Shown: piece after piece, positions 1 to 7,845 of the stretch | How positions within the stretch are numbered: position 1 is the stretch's first letter | Layout: the number at the start of each line of letters is the position of its first letter | Assembly: GCA_902812465.1 (NCBI GenBank) | Contig: CADDZE010000013.1 | Span: forward strand, 1 to 64,000 | Source of the DNA: Acidobacteriota bacterium | GTDB taxonomy: Bacteria > Acidobacteriota > Terriglobia > UBA7540 | Reading direction: 5' to 3' | Length of the DNA: 64,000 nucleotides | Position numbers and translations under genes: made by a program | Notes under the pieces: model-generated | Told to the model about the DNA's origin: nothing | Database searches by the model: none | Seen by the model: the letters and a program-made list of their open reading frames with translations, nothing else

Positions 1-396
1 GCATGCTTGGAAGAATGAGCTTTTGCCTACCCAGTGTATCTCAGCCGCGATTCCCGGCAAACCATAGCATGCGCTGGAAGTTCTGGAGGAAAAGCATGAG
101 TGTATCTCAGCCGCGATTCCCGGCAAACCATAGCTGGAATACTGGTAAGCGTAGACAAATCCAAGTGTATCTCAGCCGCGATTCCCGGCAAACCATAGCG
201 ACCGCGTGGAATTGTTCCCCACAAACCAGAGTGTATCTCAGCCGCGATTCCCGGCAAACCATAGCCGTTTGGGAACGTCGCGTTTCGAGCCTTGAAGTGT
301 ATCTCAGCCGCGATTCCCGGCAAACCATAGCCGGCGGGCACATCGACGGGGAGCTGCTTGAGTGTATCTCAGCCGCGATTCCCGGCAAACCATAGC
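1..396. CRISPR. CRISPR array, right-hand end (36-bp repeats, 29-30-bp spacers)
   Basis: Six identical 36-bp repeats start at 33, 99, 164, 230, 296 and 361 (each begins AGTGTATCTC and ends AAACCATAGC). The five spacers between them are 30, 29, 30, 30 and 29 bp and unrelated to each other. Bases 1-2 (GC) match the last two bases of a repeat and are followed by a 30-bp spacer (3-32), so the array continues past the left edge. A 36/30 geometry is typical of type II arrays. The likely transcribed strand is minus, because there the repeat reads GCTATGGTTTG...ATACACT, the nearby anti-repeat pairs with the repeat's 5' 25 nt, and a promoter-like pair of hexamers lies in each repeat. No cas gene is in the window, so the subtype is inferred. 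Confidence 0.95.
361..388 (-). promoter_or_regulatory. Possible promoter inside the repeat unit (leader-proximal copy)
   Basis: On the minus strand the repeat holds TTGCCG (4 of 6 to TTGACA), 16 bp, then TACACT (4 of 6 to TATAAT, keeping the key T, A and final T). TACACT is the last six bases of the repeat, so transcription would begin inside the next spacer. Neisseria type II-C arrays carry a promoter in each repeat in the same place. The same pair occurs in all six copies. This is pattern matching only. Confidence 0.35.
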
Positions 397-467
397 GCCA
401 TAGCGCCACAACGGGGCAACACATCTAAAGCTAGACTTAGGCGCTATGGTTTGCCGGGAATCGCGGC
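397..467 (-). ncRNA. Candidate tracrRNA: anti-repeat plus following hairpin
   Basis: Bases 443-467 are an exact 25-nt reverse complement of the CRISPR repeat, 46 bp beyond the last repeat and inverted to it. If the array is read on the minus strand, RNA from 467 leftwards begins with an anti-repeat that pairs with the first 25 nt of the crRNA repeat, the part that tracrRNA binds in type II systems. Directly after it a short hairpin forms (TCTA, loop GCTT, TAGA; plus-strand 424-435), followed by AGATGTG, reminiscent of the nexus of the Neisseria tracrRNA. No clear terminator follows; the RNA would run into the array. A decayed inverted repeat copy, or a tracrRNA read on plus, are alternatives. 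Confidence 0.45.
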
Positions 468-569
468 GGTTTGACCATGCCAGAGCATCGGCCTATACTG
501 TCCTCTGACAGCAGGACAATCAACGCTGCGTCGGGGCGAGGAGCCGCCGGGCAGGGAAGCAAGGTGTGT

Positions 570-1085
570 ATGGCAAATATCTTTCGTGGAATCGCTGCGT
601 CTACCGCAGCCATTGTCAAGGGCTTCTCGGTAACGCTCCGCAACATGTTGCGCCCGACGGTTACGGAAAACTACCCGGATGAGCCAGTTCACTTCGAGGA
701 CCGCTACCGCGGGGTCCACGTCCTACGGCGTGACGAGAACGGGCTGGAGAAGTGCGTGGCCTGTTTCCTGTGCGCGGCCGCCTGCCCTTCAAACTGCATC
801 TACATTGAGGCTGCGGAAAATACCGGCGAGCAGCGCATCAGTGCGGCCGAGCGCTATGCCAAGGTCTACAACATTGATTACAACCGCTGCATCTTCTGTG
901 GCTATTGCGTAGAGGCTTGCCCTTGCGACGCCATCACTCACGGGCAGGGCTTCGAGATCGCCGCCTACGACACCAACGCGCTCGTCTATCGCAAGGAGCA
1001 GCTGCTCGAGCCCGCTCCCTCACGGCCCGAACCTAAGACAGCACCCCCTCCTCCGGTCGCGGGCGAGTCCCTCCTGCGGATCTAA
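570..1085 (+). CDS. nuoI: NADH-quinone oxidoreductase subunit I (NuoI), orphan
   Basis: 171-residue 2x[4Fe-4S] ferredoxin-type subunit, which passes electrons between the peripheral iron-sulfur chain and the quinone site of complex I. Two cluster motifs are visible: CVACFLCAAACP near residue 68 and CIFCGYCVEACP near residue 107, the classical CxxCxxCxxxCP pairs. The amphipathic N-terminus and the length fit the family. The ATG at 570 is chosen because GCAAGG lies a few bases upstream and the protein then starts like other NuoI. A longer frame starts at TTG 471 but would overlap the anti-repeat. No other nuo gene flanks it, so it is a stand-alone copy. The C-terminal tail is Pro-rich. Confidence 0.9.
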   Translation: MANIFRGIAASTAAIVKGFSVTLRNMLRPTVTENYPDEPVHFEDRYRGVHVLRRDENGLEKCVACFLCAAACPSNCIYIEAAENTGEQRISAAERYAKVYNIDYNRCIFCGYCVEACPCDAITHGQGFEIAAYDTNALVYRKEQLLEPAPSRPEPKTAPPPPVAGESLLRI

Positions 1086-1093
1086 ACAGTAAA

Positions 1094-2182
1094 TCATGGA
1101 CGGTTCAGCTGCAGGTATTCACGCAGGGTCGGATCGCTGCGTACTTTCCAGATGTGCCCGTCAATCCAGTAGTGCAACAAGCCCGGGGCGGCAAAGAAGG
1201 AGAAGATGATCTGGTTGCGCAGGGTGGTGTCGCTTGGTCCGAAAAGAGGGTGCACCACGAAGCGCGGCACAAAATCGAAGATAAAGGCGTAAAGAGCGGC
1301 GCACCCGACGTAGGCCAGCCAGCGGCTGTTGATGAACGTGGCCAATCCGAAACGCCGCCCCTGGCCGGCATCCTTACCGTACTTGTTCTGATTGTAAAAC
1401 CAAACCAGCCGGTGGTACTGGATATTGTGGTAAATGGTCACGGCCGCGTAGACCCCCAGAAGCGGCATGCCGCTGCGGAACAAGAGGTAGTTGATAGGGA
1501 TGGCGGCCGCCAGCAGGCATTGCTTCGGCCAGTTGAGCGGCATCCCGCGTCGCCACTTGTCGAACTGACGCACCAGGTAGACGAGCGTCACCAGGATAAG
1601 GACGAACAGCAGAGCGTTGTGGAAAAGCTCACCCGCGCGCGGAGGAATGGGGAAGGGAAGGAGCTCACGAGCTTCTTTGTCATGGAAGGGGTAGGTGAGG
1701 AACGGATAATAGAACGCGGTAGCCAGAAAGATTTTGTCCAGACGATTATCAGCCGGATCGAAGTCCTTGTTCTTGGCCTTATAGAGCATCATGAAGCCAT
1801 AGTGCTGCTTGAAGATATGGTAGTAACCCCACAGCTCCGTAGCCAACTCAAGCCAATCGCCCAGCCCAAGGAGGATCAGGACAGGACCGATGGTGAAGAA
1901 AAAGACCAGGCTACCCCACAACCAGCGGCCGCGGCGGGCCCGCTCCTCGGCATCGAAGTAGGTGCGGGAGATGGTAGCGAACCCGTGGGTCTCGTCAAAC
2001 ACAATAGCCCAGATGGCCACCAGCAGCAGCAGCGGCACATGCGTGAATCGCCACAACGCCCAGAAAAGGTAGCCAGCCGCCGCGCCACCGAAGGTGAACC
2101 ATAGCAAGTCGACGGGCTGGGAGATGATCCATCGGGAAGCGGGCCGGGACGCTTGCTCCAGTACTGCAGTCGTGGTCCCCAT
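1094..2182 (-). CDS. Multi-pass membrane protein with conserved-looking histidines, unknown function
   Basis: About 362 residues from the chosen ATG, with roughly eight to nine hydrophobic segments. Histidine-bearing motifs sit at segment edges: DETHGF, YYHIFKQHYGF, TIYHNIQYHRLVWFYNQNKYG (abridged: H-x4-H) and HYWIDGHIW. This spacing recalls membrane-bound metal-dependent oxygenases or desaturases, or the Brp/Blh carotene oxygenase group, but no family signature is complete. The frame is open to 2296; ATG 2182 is preferred because residues before it look non-conserved, though ATG 2236 is possible. It ends 9 bp from the convergent nuoI. The function is not recognised. Confidence 0.7.
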   Translation of the reverse strand: MGTTTAVLEQASRPASRWIISQPVDLLWFTFGGAAAGYLFWALWRFTHVPLLLLVAIWAIVFDETHGFATISRTYFDAEERARRGRWLWGSLVFFFTIGPVLILLGLGDWLELATELWGYYHIFKQHYGFMMLYKAKNKDFDPADNRLDKIFLATAFYYPFLTYPFHDKEARELLPFPIPPRAGELFHNALLFVLILVTLVYLVRQFDKWRRGMPLNWPKQCLLAAAIPINYLLFRSGMPLLGVYAAVTIYHNIQYHRLVWFYNQNKYGKDAGQGRRFGLATFINSRWLAYVGCAALYAFIFDFVPRFVVHPLFGPSDTTLRNQIIFSFFAAPGLLHYWIDGHIWKVRSDPTLREYLQLNRP

Positions 2183-2472
2183 GCGTGAGAAACCCCGCAC
2201 TTCGCCTGTGGCGAAGGTCAACTCACCAAGATACATAAAGCGCGGCTCGAGCGCCAGTCCAGAACCCCACTTCTCCAGAACCCTCGGCCCCGACAATCAC
2301 CGACGGCCAGCGCCTTCTCGAGTGAGCTCCAAGTTTCAGTGCCGGGGGAGCGCAAGAATCTCCCAAATGGGAGATGCACCATCGCCGGGACCATTTAAAA
2401 TTGCGTCGCATGAGGCACGAACGGGTCCTTCAAACCACGACCGAGAGCGGCCAGAAGTGTACGTGGCGGCGA

Positions 2473-2968
2473 ATGCAAACTGTTCCAGTCATGATCGCGG
2501 GATTGTCCCTCGCGATGCTTCCGGCCTGCACGGGAACACGCACGGCAAGCACGGGCTCTCCGCGCTCCGAAGTGACGCAGCCGGCGCGTAGCATGGCTGT
2601 CTTGCCTGATCCCTGCAAGCTGATCACCCAAGCCGAGGCTTCAGCCGCATGGGGCATTAAGCTCGGTCCCGCCCAACCCGTCGATCTCAAATCCCTCGGC
2701 AAACGGTGCCGCTTTGAGACAGGCTCGTTTGACGAGCTGTTTCTGGACGCAACCAACATCACCGGCCTCGTGGATAGCTACGCCCATTTGCCGGATGCGG
2801 TATCTGTTTCAGGACTCGGTGATAAGGCCGTGTGGATGCCCGGGAACACCTCCACGCTGTGCATTGTTAAGGGCAACACCCCTGGTGAACATCCGCTTTC
2901 CTCCCACCGTCAAGTCATTGACCGCAGGTGTTCGGAAGGTCGGTGAGCCGGTCGCTAGCCGAATGTGA
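2473..2968 (+). pseudogene. Small lipoprotein (DUF3558-like) with a frameshift
   Basis: Starts with a lipoprotein signal (MQTVPVMIAGLSLAMLPAC, lipobox LPAC). A mature domain follows, beginning PDPCKLITQAEASAAWG, the pattern of secreted DUF3558-like lipoproteins: a 'CxLLT..E..' start, then a Gly-Asp-Lys-Ala region (GLGDKAVW). Near 2880 the frame is lost: after KGNT the original frame reads through to a stop at 2946 with unlikely sequence. The next frame continues plausibly as LVNIRFPPTVKSLTAGVRKV and ends at TGA 2968. The shift lies at a C4 run (about 2878-2881), so one extra C would explain it. It is either a real disruption or a consensus error. Confidence 0.6.
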
Positions 2969-2982
2969 ACGGCGGAGAAACC

Positions 2983-3747
2983 ATGAGTCACAAGGAACAG
3001 ATGGGACTACGCGTCGTGCTGCTAGGGTCGCTCGTGCCGGCGCTATGGGCGGCTGTGCGGGCTAGGAATCCCGTATCCAGGCAGTCAAGCGCCAGCTTTC
3101 CGGCTTCGCCAAGAGCGTGCCAGCTCCACGGACGGGCATGGCCGCGTGCTACTACTGAATCGCCGGGCCGAAGCTATCCTCAACGAGAACGCGGAATCGC
3201 GCTGCGTAAGGGCAGGCTTACTGCAGTAGATTCCTCCGACGCGCGACGCTTACGGCTACTGCTTCGCTCAGCCACCCTTGCTGACCTTGCTCCGGGCATC
3301 GCAGGCATCGACACGATGGCCCTCCAGCACGATGAAACCTCCAAGCCCCTCTATTTAACCATCATGCCAGCACGCGGCAGAGACGTACCAAGCCGGGGCC
3401 GGCCAGGCGCACTTGTGTTCATTTCCGACCCGGCCACCGAACCGGCCTCGCGCATGCCTTTATTATCCCGGCTCTTTGGTCTAACTCCGGCCGAATGCCG
3501 CCTCGCGGCTCTCCTACTGCAGAATGTCGAACTCCGCGCCGCGGCACAACACATGCACGTAACGACTGGCACCGCGCGCTTTATGCTGAAGAGCATTTTT
3601 TACAAGACACACTGCCACCGTCAAGCAGAACTGATCCGGCTCGTGAGCATGATTCCCGGCATCCCGCCACAACCGAAAAGCTCTTCCACAAAGCCTGACG
3701 AGGCCGATCCGAACGCCAAGCTGGATGCCCCAGGCGCTGCTTCCTAG
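2983..3747 (+). pseudogene. LuxR-type HTH regulator remnant, frameshifted
   Basis: The C-terminal third is a clear LuxR-type helix-turn-helix: FGLTPAECRLAALLLQ, then an atypical recognition region (TTGTARFMLKSIFYKT) and RQAELIRLV. Upstream, a PAS-like strand typical of these regulators (GHGRVLLLNRRAEAILNEN) is in another frame at about 3131-3190, and GIALRKGRLTAVDSSDARRL continues in the frame of the HTH. At least one frameshift near 3190 therefore separates sensor and DNA-binding parts. The annotated 5' end (ATG 2983) is only where the downstream frame opens; its first 50 residues do not look like a LuxR N-terminus. It directly follows the broken lipoprotein, so this stretch seems degraded. 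Confidence 0.6.
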
Positions 3748-3891
3748 GCGGGGAACCGGGCCATCCAGGGCCAGCGAAAAGGTGAAACGGGGCGGGCCAA
3801 GAGCTAGTGCTAGAGAGAGTCCGATAAGGTATGTTATGTTAACCTTAGCAGCCTGGCTCGTTCGCCAGCCAACACCATCGAGAAACCGCCG

Positions 3892-4296
3892 CTACTCGTT
3901 GCCTGAGAGCGTCTTTAAATATCGCCGCCGTAACTCGCTCAGGGTCATTGGCCCCCGCCGTATTCGGGTGGCCAACAAGGTACCTTGCGACGTCCGCACG
4001 GTGGTGACATAGACGGTGTCTCCAGCGCGCAGATCACCAAAGGCGAGCGGCCTGCCTTGTTCGTTCTGAATTGTGGTCTTCTCATTGACGGCCACCAACT
4101 CGGTGACCTCCGTTGGGAACTTGAGGACGAGTTCCTTCTTCGGTAAGTCGACAGAGGAGATGATGAAGAATTCGTCGTTGCTGGGGTGCGCCGTATACTG
4201 GGTGTTCTGAGCGCGTCCTGGGATGGCTGCCGGCCACAGAACTAGGACAGACGCCACCGTCGCCCGGCGCCAGAGGATATTGGCTCTTCTGCTCAT
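3892..4296 (-). CDS. Small secreted protein, DUF5666-like
   Basis: 134 residues with an N-terminal signal (SRRANILWRR, then a hydrophobic run ending PGRAQ). The mature part reads as a small beta-rich domain: FIISSVDLPKKELVLK, TVYVTTVRTSQGTLLATRI. This alternation, with 'KTTIQNEQGRPLAFGDLRAG' in the middle, resembles DUF5666/OB-like secreted domains ('...F.DLk.Gd.V.v'). The start ATG 4296 was chosen because the signal peptide begins there and GAGAGG lies about 11 bases upstream. It lies 90 bp upstream of the convergent-free MacB unit end, on the same strand, but is separated from it by the end of that operon. The role is unknown. Confidence 0.65.
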   Translation of the reverse strand: MSRRANILWRRATVASVLVLWPAAIPGRAQNTQYTAHPSNDEFFIISSVDLPKKELVLKFPTEVTELVAVNEKTTIQNEQGRPLAFGDLRAGDTVYVTTVRTSQGTLLATRIRRGPMTLSELRRRYLKTLSGNE

Positions 4297-4385
4297 CCTA
4301 CAACCTCTCTTTCTCAGATGTTGCGTTTTCTCCAGCCCACATGGCATGTTGTTCACCAAAATCCAGTCGTCTCCGGATTTGCCAA

Positions 4386-5606
4386 CTACTCATAGCGCAA
4401 CGCGTCGATTGGGTCGAGGCACGCAGCCTTATGGGCTGGGTAATACCCAAAGAAGACCCCGACCGCTAAGGAGAACATTGTCGCGATCACAATGGCTTCG
4501 GGGGAGACGCGAGTACGCCACTCGAGTATTCTGGAAACCAGGTAGGAACCTAAAACACCGGTTACGACGCCCACCGTCCCTCCCAAGCAGCTTAGCATCA
4601 CAGCTTCGCTGAGGAATTGCATTTGCACATCCTGTTCGGTAGCCCCCACGGCCATGCGCACGCCGATCTCCCGCGTGCGCTCAGTAACCGACACCAGCAT
4701 GATGTTCATGATCCCGATGCCGCCCACTAGCAGAGAAATGGAAGCGATGCTGGCCAGCAGGATGGTCATGATGCGCTGCGACTGTGCCTGAGTCTCGGCG
4801 ATGGCGGCGGGATGGCGCAAGTTAAAGTCGTCAGGCTGATCGGGACGCAGGTGATGGCGCTCGCGGAGCAGAGCCGTGATCTGGCGCTCCGCGGGCACCA
4901 AGGCCTCTGGCGAGACCGCCGAGCACATGATGTCGTCAACCCATGTAATGCCCTTGATCTTTCGCTGCACCGTCGTATAGGGCATGATCAGCACGTCGTC
5001 CTGATCCCCACCAAAGGGTGACTGGCCCTTGGGAGCCAGGACGCCCACGACCAGACAGGGGAGGTTCTTGACCCGAATTGTCTGGCCCACTGGGTCCTGT
5101 TGGCCAAAGAGATTCTCGACCACCGTCCTGCCCAACAGGCAGACGTCGGTAGCCTCCTCCACGTCGTGCTGGAAAAAAGCGCTTCCCGATTCTACAGGCC
5201 AGTGGCGCACCTGGAGATAGGCTGGAGCCACGCCGCGCACGGTGGTATACCAGTTCTGACCCTTATAGACCACCTGGACGCCGGTATCGACATGGGGCGA
5301 CACATTCTGGACCAGAGGAATCTGCTGCTCGATGGCGCGGGCGTCCGACACGGTCAGGCTCTTGGTTCCCCAATTGCCCGTGCGGACACCGTTGACCTGC
5401 CGTCCTCCTGCTTCGATCCAGATCATGTTCTCGCCGAGGTTGCGGATCGATTCCTTCACCTGGTCGGAAGCCCCCTGCCCGATGGCCACCACGCAGATCA
5501 CCGCTCCGACGCCGATGATGATGCCCAGCATAGTGAGCGCCGTCCGGAGCTTGTTGCGGCTCAAGGCAGCGAAAGCGACTCTCAGAATAACGGAGAGGCT
5601 ATTCAC
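4386..5606 (-). CDS. MacB-like ABC transporter permease, distal copy
   Basis: 406-residue FtsX/MacB-type permease: one N-terminal membrane helix (TMLGIIIGVGAVICVVAIG), a large periplasmic MacB_PCD domain, then three C-terminal helices. The second helix region has LLVGGIGIMNIMLVSVTERT and REIGVRMAVGAT, the family signature. It ends with the usual DPIDALRYE. The start is GTG 5606, preceded by AAGGA at a good distance; the frame stays open to 5687 but those residues do not match the family. It is a tandem paralogue of the next gene upstream (5712-6929), with near-identical C-terminal cores. It is the last gene of the sigma/MacAB unit. It probably exports a lipophilic or peptide substrate with the ATPase and MacA-like adaptor; the substrate is unknown. 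Confidence 0.88.
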   Translation of the reverse strand: MNSLSVILRVAFAALSRNKLRTALTMLGIIIGVGAVICVVAIGQGASDQVKESIRNLGENMIWIEAGGRQVNGVRTGNWGTKSLTVSDARAIEQQIPLVQNVSPHVDTGVQVVYKGQNWYTTVRGVAPAYLQVRHWPVESGSAFFQHDVEEATDVCLLGRTVVENLFGQQDPVGQTIRVKNLPCLVVGVLAPKGQSPFGGDQDDVLIMPYTTVQRKIKGITWVDDIMCSAVSPEALVPAERQITALLRERHHLRPDQPDDFNLRHPAAIAETQAQSQRIMTILLASIASISLLVGGIGIMNIMLVSVTERTREIGVRMAVGATEQDVQMQFLSEAVMLSCLGGTVGVVTGVLGSYLVSRILEWRTRVSPEAIVIATMFSLAVGVFFGYYPAHKAACLDPIDALRYE

Positions 5607-5711
5607 TTCGTCCTTCCCCAGCCCCCACAGGCAAAAGGGCTCCCTGCCTTGCTGCGCCAGCAAAGGCATCCCAGAAAATCCGCTCAACCACGCGCACGCC
5701 GTGCTGCAGCT

Positions 5712-6929
5712 TCACTCGTACCGCAAGGCTTCGATGGGGTCGAGACGCGCAGCCTTGCGTGCGGGATAGTAGCCGAAGAAGATGCCTACCGCGGCGGCAA
5801 ACAAGACCGCAATGGCGATCGATGAGGGTGGCACCAGCGTCGGCCAGTTGAGCATGTTGGACACCACCATCGAGCCAAAGACCCCGGCCACCACCCCCAC
5901 CAGACCGCCGAGCATGCTCAGCACCATGGCTTCGCTCAGGAACTGCATCTGTACGTCTTGTTCGGTAGCTCCCACGGCCATGCGTACACCGATCTCCCGC
6001 GTGCGCTCCGTCACGGATACCAGCATAATGTTCATGATTCCGATGCCGCCTACCAGCAAGGACACGGAGGCGATGCTGGCCAGCAAGAGCGTCATGATGC
6101 GCCCGGACTGGGCCTGAGCTTCCGCCAGGTCGGAGGGGCTGCGAATGATAAAGTCGTCGTCCTCATCAGGGCGCAAATGGTGGCGTTCGCGCAGTAGGCT
6201 CGCGATCTGGACTTCCGCCGGGTGAATGGCCTCCTGCGAGATGGCCGAGCAGATCACGAACTGCAGCCAGTCAATGCCGATGATCTTCTTCTGCACGGTG
6301 GTAAACGGCATGATGATGGTGTCATCCTCATCCTGCCCGAAGGGTGACTGTCCTTTGGAGGCGAGCACGCCAATCACTCGAAACGGCAGGTTTTGGATGC
6401 GTACCGTCTTGCCCACTGGATTTTCCGAGCCAAACAAGTTCTGGACCACCGTGAGCCCTAGCACGCACACATCGGCCGCGGAATCCACTTCGTGCTCGGT
6501 GAAGGCGCTTCCCTCTTGGATCGGCCAGCGGCGGATGCTGAAATATTCCGGGGAAACGCCGCGCAGGTGCGTATACCAGTTCTGGTTACCGTAAACGATT
6601 TGGGCGTTCGATCCCACTCCGGGCGAGACGGCAGCGAGCAGAGGGATCTGCTGCTCCATGGCCTTGGCGTCCCCCAGCCGAAGCGTCTTGGTGGCCGAGC
6701 TTCCCATGTGGACGCCGTGCTGGTTGACGTCGCCGGCGGCGATGAAGATGATGTTGTCACCCAGGTTGCGCAGTGCATCCTGAACCTGATTAGCCGCTCC
6801 CTCGCCGATGGCTACCGTGCAGATGACGGCGCCCACGCCAATGATGATGCCCAGCATGGTCAGGACCGTGCGCATCTTATTGCGCCCCAAGGCTCGGAGC
6901 GCCACCCTAAACACTGCCTGCAGGTCCAT
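5712..6929 (-). CDS. MacB-like ABC transporter permease, proximal copy
   Basis: 405 residues with the same architecture as its downstream paralogue: N-terminal helix (TMLGIIIGVGAVICTVAIG), periplasmic MacB_PCD domain (about 50-240), and C-terminal FtsX-type helices with LLVGGIGIMNIMLVSV. It ends DPIEALRYE. The start ATG 6929 overlaps the stop of the ATPase gene by one base (TGATG), so translation is likely coupled. In MacB proper the ATPase and permease are fused; here they are separate, as in many acidobacterial exporters. Two permease genes with one ATPase suggest a heterodimeric permease, or two exporters sharing an ATPase. Confidence 0.9.
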   Translation of the reverse strand: MDLQAVFRVALRALGRNKMRTVLTMLGIIIGVGAVICTVAIGEGAANQVQDALRNLGDNIIFIAAGDVNQHGVHMGSSATKTLRLGDAKAMEQQIPLLAAVSPGVGSNAQIVYGNQNWYTHLRGVSPEYFSIRRWPIQEGSAFTEHEVDSAADVCVLGLTVVQNLFGSENPVGKTVRIQNLPFRVIGVLASKGQSPFGQDEDDTIIMPFTTVQKKIIGIDWLQFVICSAISQEAIHPAEVQIASLLRERHHLRPDEDDDFIIRSPSDLAEAQAQSGRIMTLLLASIASVSLLVGGIGIMNIMLVSVTERTREIGVRMAVGATEQDVQMQFLSEAMVLSMLGGLVGVVAGVFGSMVVSNMLNWPTLVPPSSIAIAVLFAAAVGIFFGYYPARKAARLDPIEALRYE

Positions 6930-7768
6930 CAGGCCTCCTCGTCCTCGGACTCATCCTCATCCTCGTCCAGGCCCACCGGCGGCATCGTGCGGAGCACGTC
7001 GGCAGCATAGACGCGGTCGTCCACCAGGGTGTCCTTTCTCACCTTGCCGTCGCGAAAGAGCACGATACGCTTGGCAAAGCGGGCGATATCCGGTTCGTGG
7101 GTCACCAGCAGGACCGTGAGTTTGCGCTCCTCATTGAGGCGCTGGAAGATTTCCATGATCTCAACGCTGGTTCGGCTGTCCAGGTTGCCAGTAGGTTCGT
7201 CAGCCAGGAGCAGCGAAGGATGGTTGACCAAAGCCCTTGCGATAGCCACGCGTTGCTGCTGCCCGCCGGAAAGCTGCGAAGGATGATGATTTTCGCGGCC
7301 CTCCAGGCCGACTTCACGCAGAGCCTCACGCGCGCGGCGGATGCGCTCTTCGTGCGGCACGGAGCAGTAGATGAGGGGTAGCTCGACATTTTCGAGAGCC
7401 GAAGTGCGGGGCAGCAGATTGAAGCCTTGAAAGACGAAGCCGATCTTCTGATTGCGAATGTGCGCCAGTTCCCGCTTGGAAAGCCGCGAGACGTCCTGGC
7501 CATCCAAGCGATAGGTACCCTTGGTTGGGCGGTCAAGACAGCCAATCAGGTTCATGAAGGTTGACTTGCCTGACCCGGAGGCCCCCATGATCGCCACAAA
7601 TTCGCCTCGGGCGACCGACAACGAAACCCCACGCAGCGCGTGCACCTGCACTTCACCGAGGTCATAGATACGGTGAAGGTGCTCGACCTCGATCACTGGC
7701 ACGGAGTCTACCCCATCCGCCGCGCTCCTGCTTCCTAATTCTTCCGTTGACAATGTCTGTTCCGTCAT
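6929..7768 (-). CDS. ABC transporter ATP-binding protein (MacB/LolD type) with acidic tail
   Basis: 279 residues. Walker A is GASGSGKST, the Q-loop region FVFQGFNLL, the signature [15 protein letters not shown], Walker [13 protein letters not shown] and the H-loop VTHEP. These mark the LolD/MacB/FtsE class. The start ATG 7768 has a good GGGAG site upstream; the frame is open to 8038 but overlaps the macA-like gene there. The C-terminus after 260 is very acidic ([14 protein letters not shown]), which is unusual for the family. It sits between the adaptor (7846-9243) and the first permease and powers both permeases by inference. Confidence 0.93.
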   Translation of the reverse strand: MTEQTLSTEELGSRSAADGVDSVPVIEVEHLHRIYDLGEVQVHALRGVSLSVARGEFVAIMGASGSGKSTFMNLIGCLDRPTKGTYRLDGQDVSRLSKRELAHIRNQKIGFVFQGFNLLPRTSALENVELPLIYCSVPHEERIRRAREALREVGLEGRENHHPSQLSGGQQQRVAIARALVNHPSLLLADEPTGNLDSRTSVEIMEIFQRLNEERKLTVLLVTHEPDIARFAKRIVLFRDGKVRKDTLVDDRVYAADVLRTMPPVGLDEDEDESEDEEA

Positions 7769-7845
7769 AAATCTCCCGTTTTGTTTGCAGCGTCTGAAGC
7801 GGGTTGTCCGAGCCGTGCGCCCGAACGCGCTTCCCGGCGACGCCA

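Noticed and set aside
3-424. Reading frames with repeated peptides in both directions
   Set aside because: They are translations of the CRISPR repeats, not genes.
1154-2104. Plus-strand open frame of 316 codons
   Set aside because: Antisense shadow of the minus-strand membrane-protein gene; charged, low-complexity product with no start signal.
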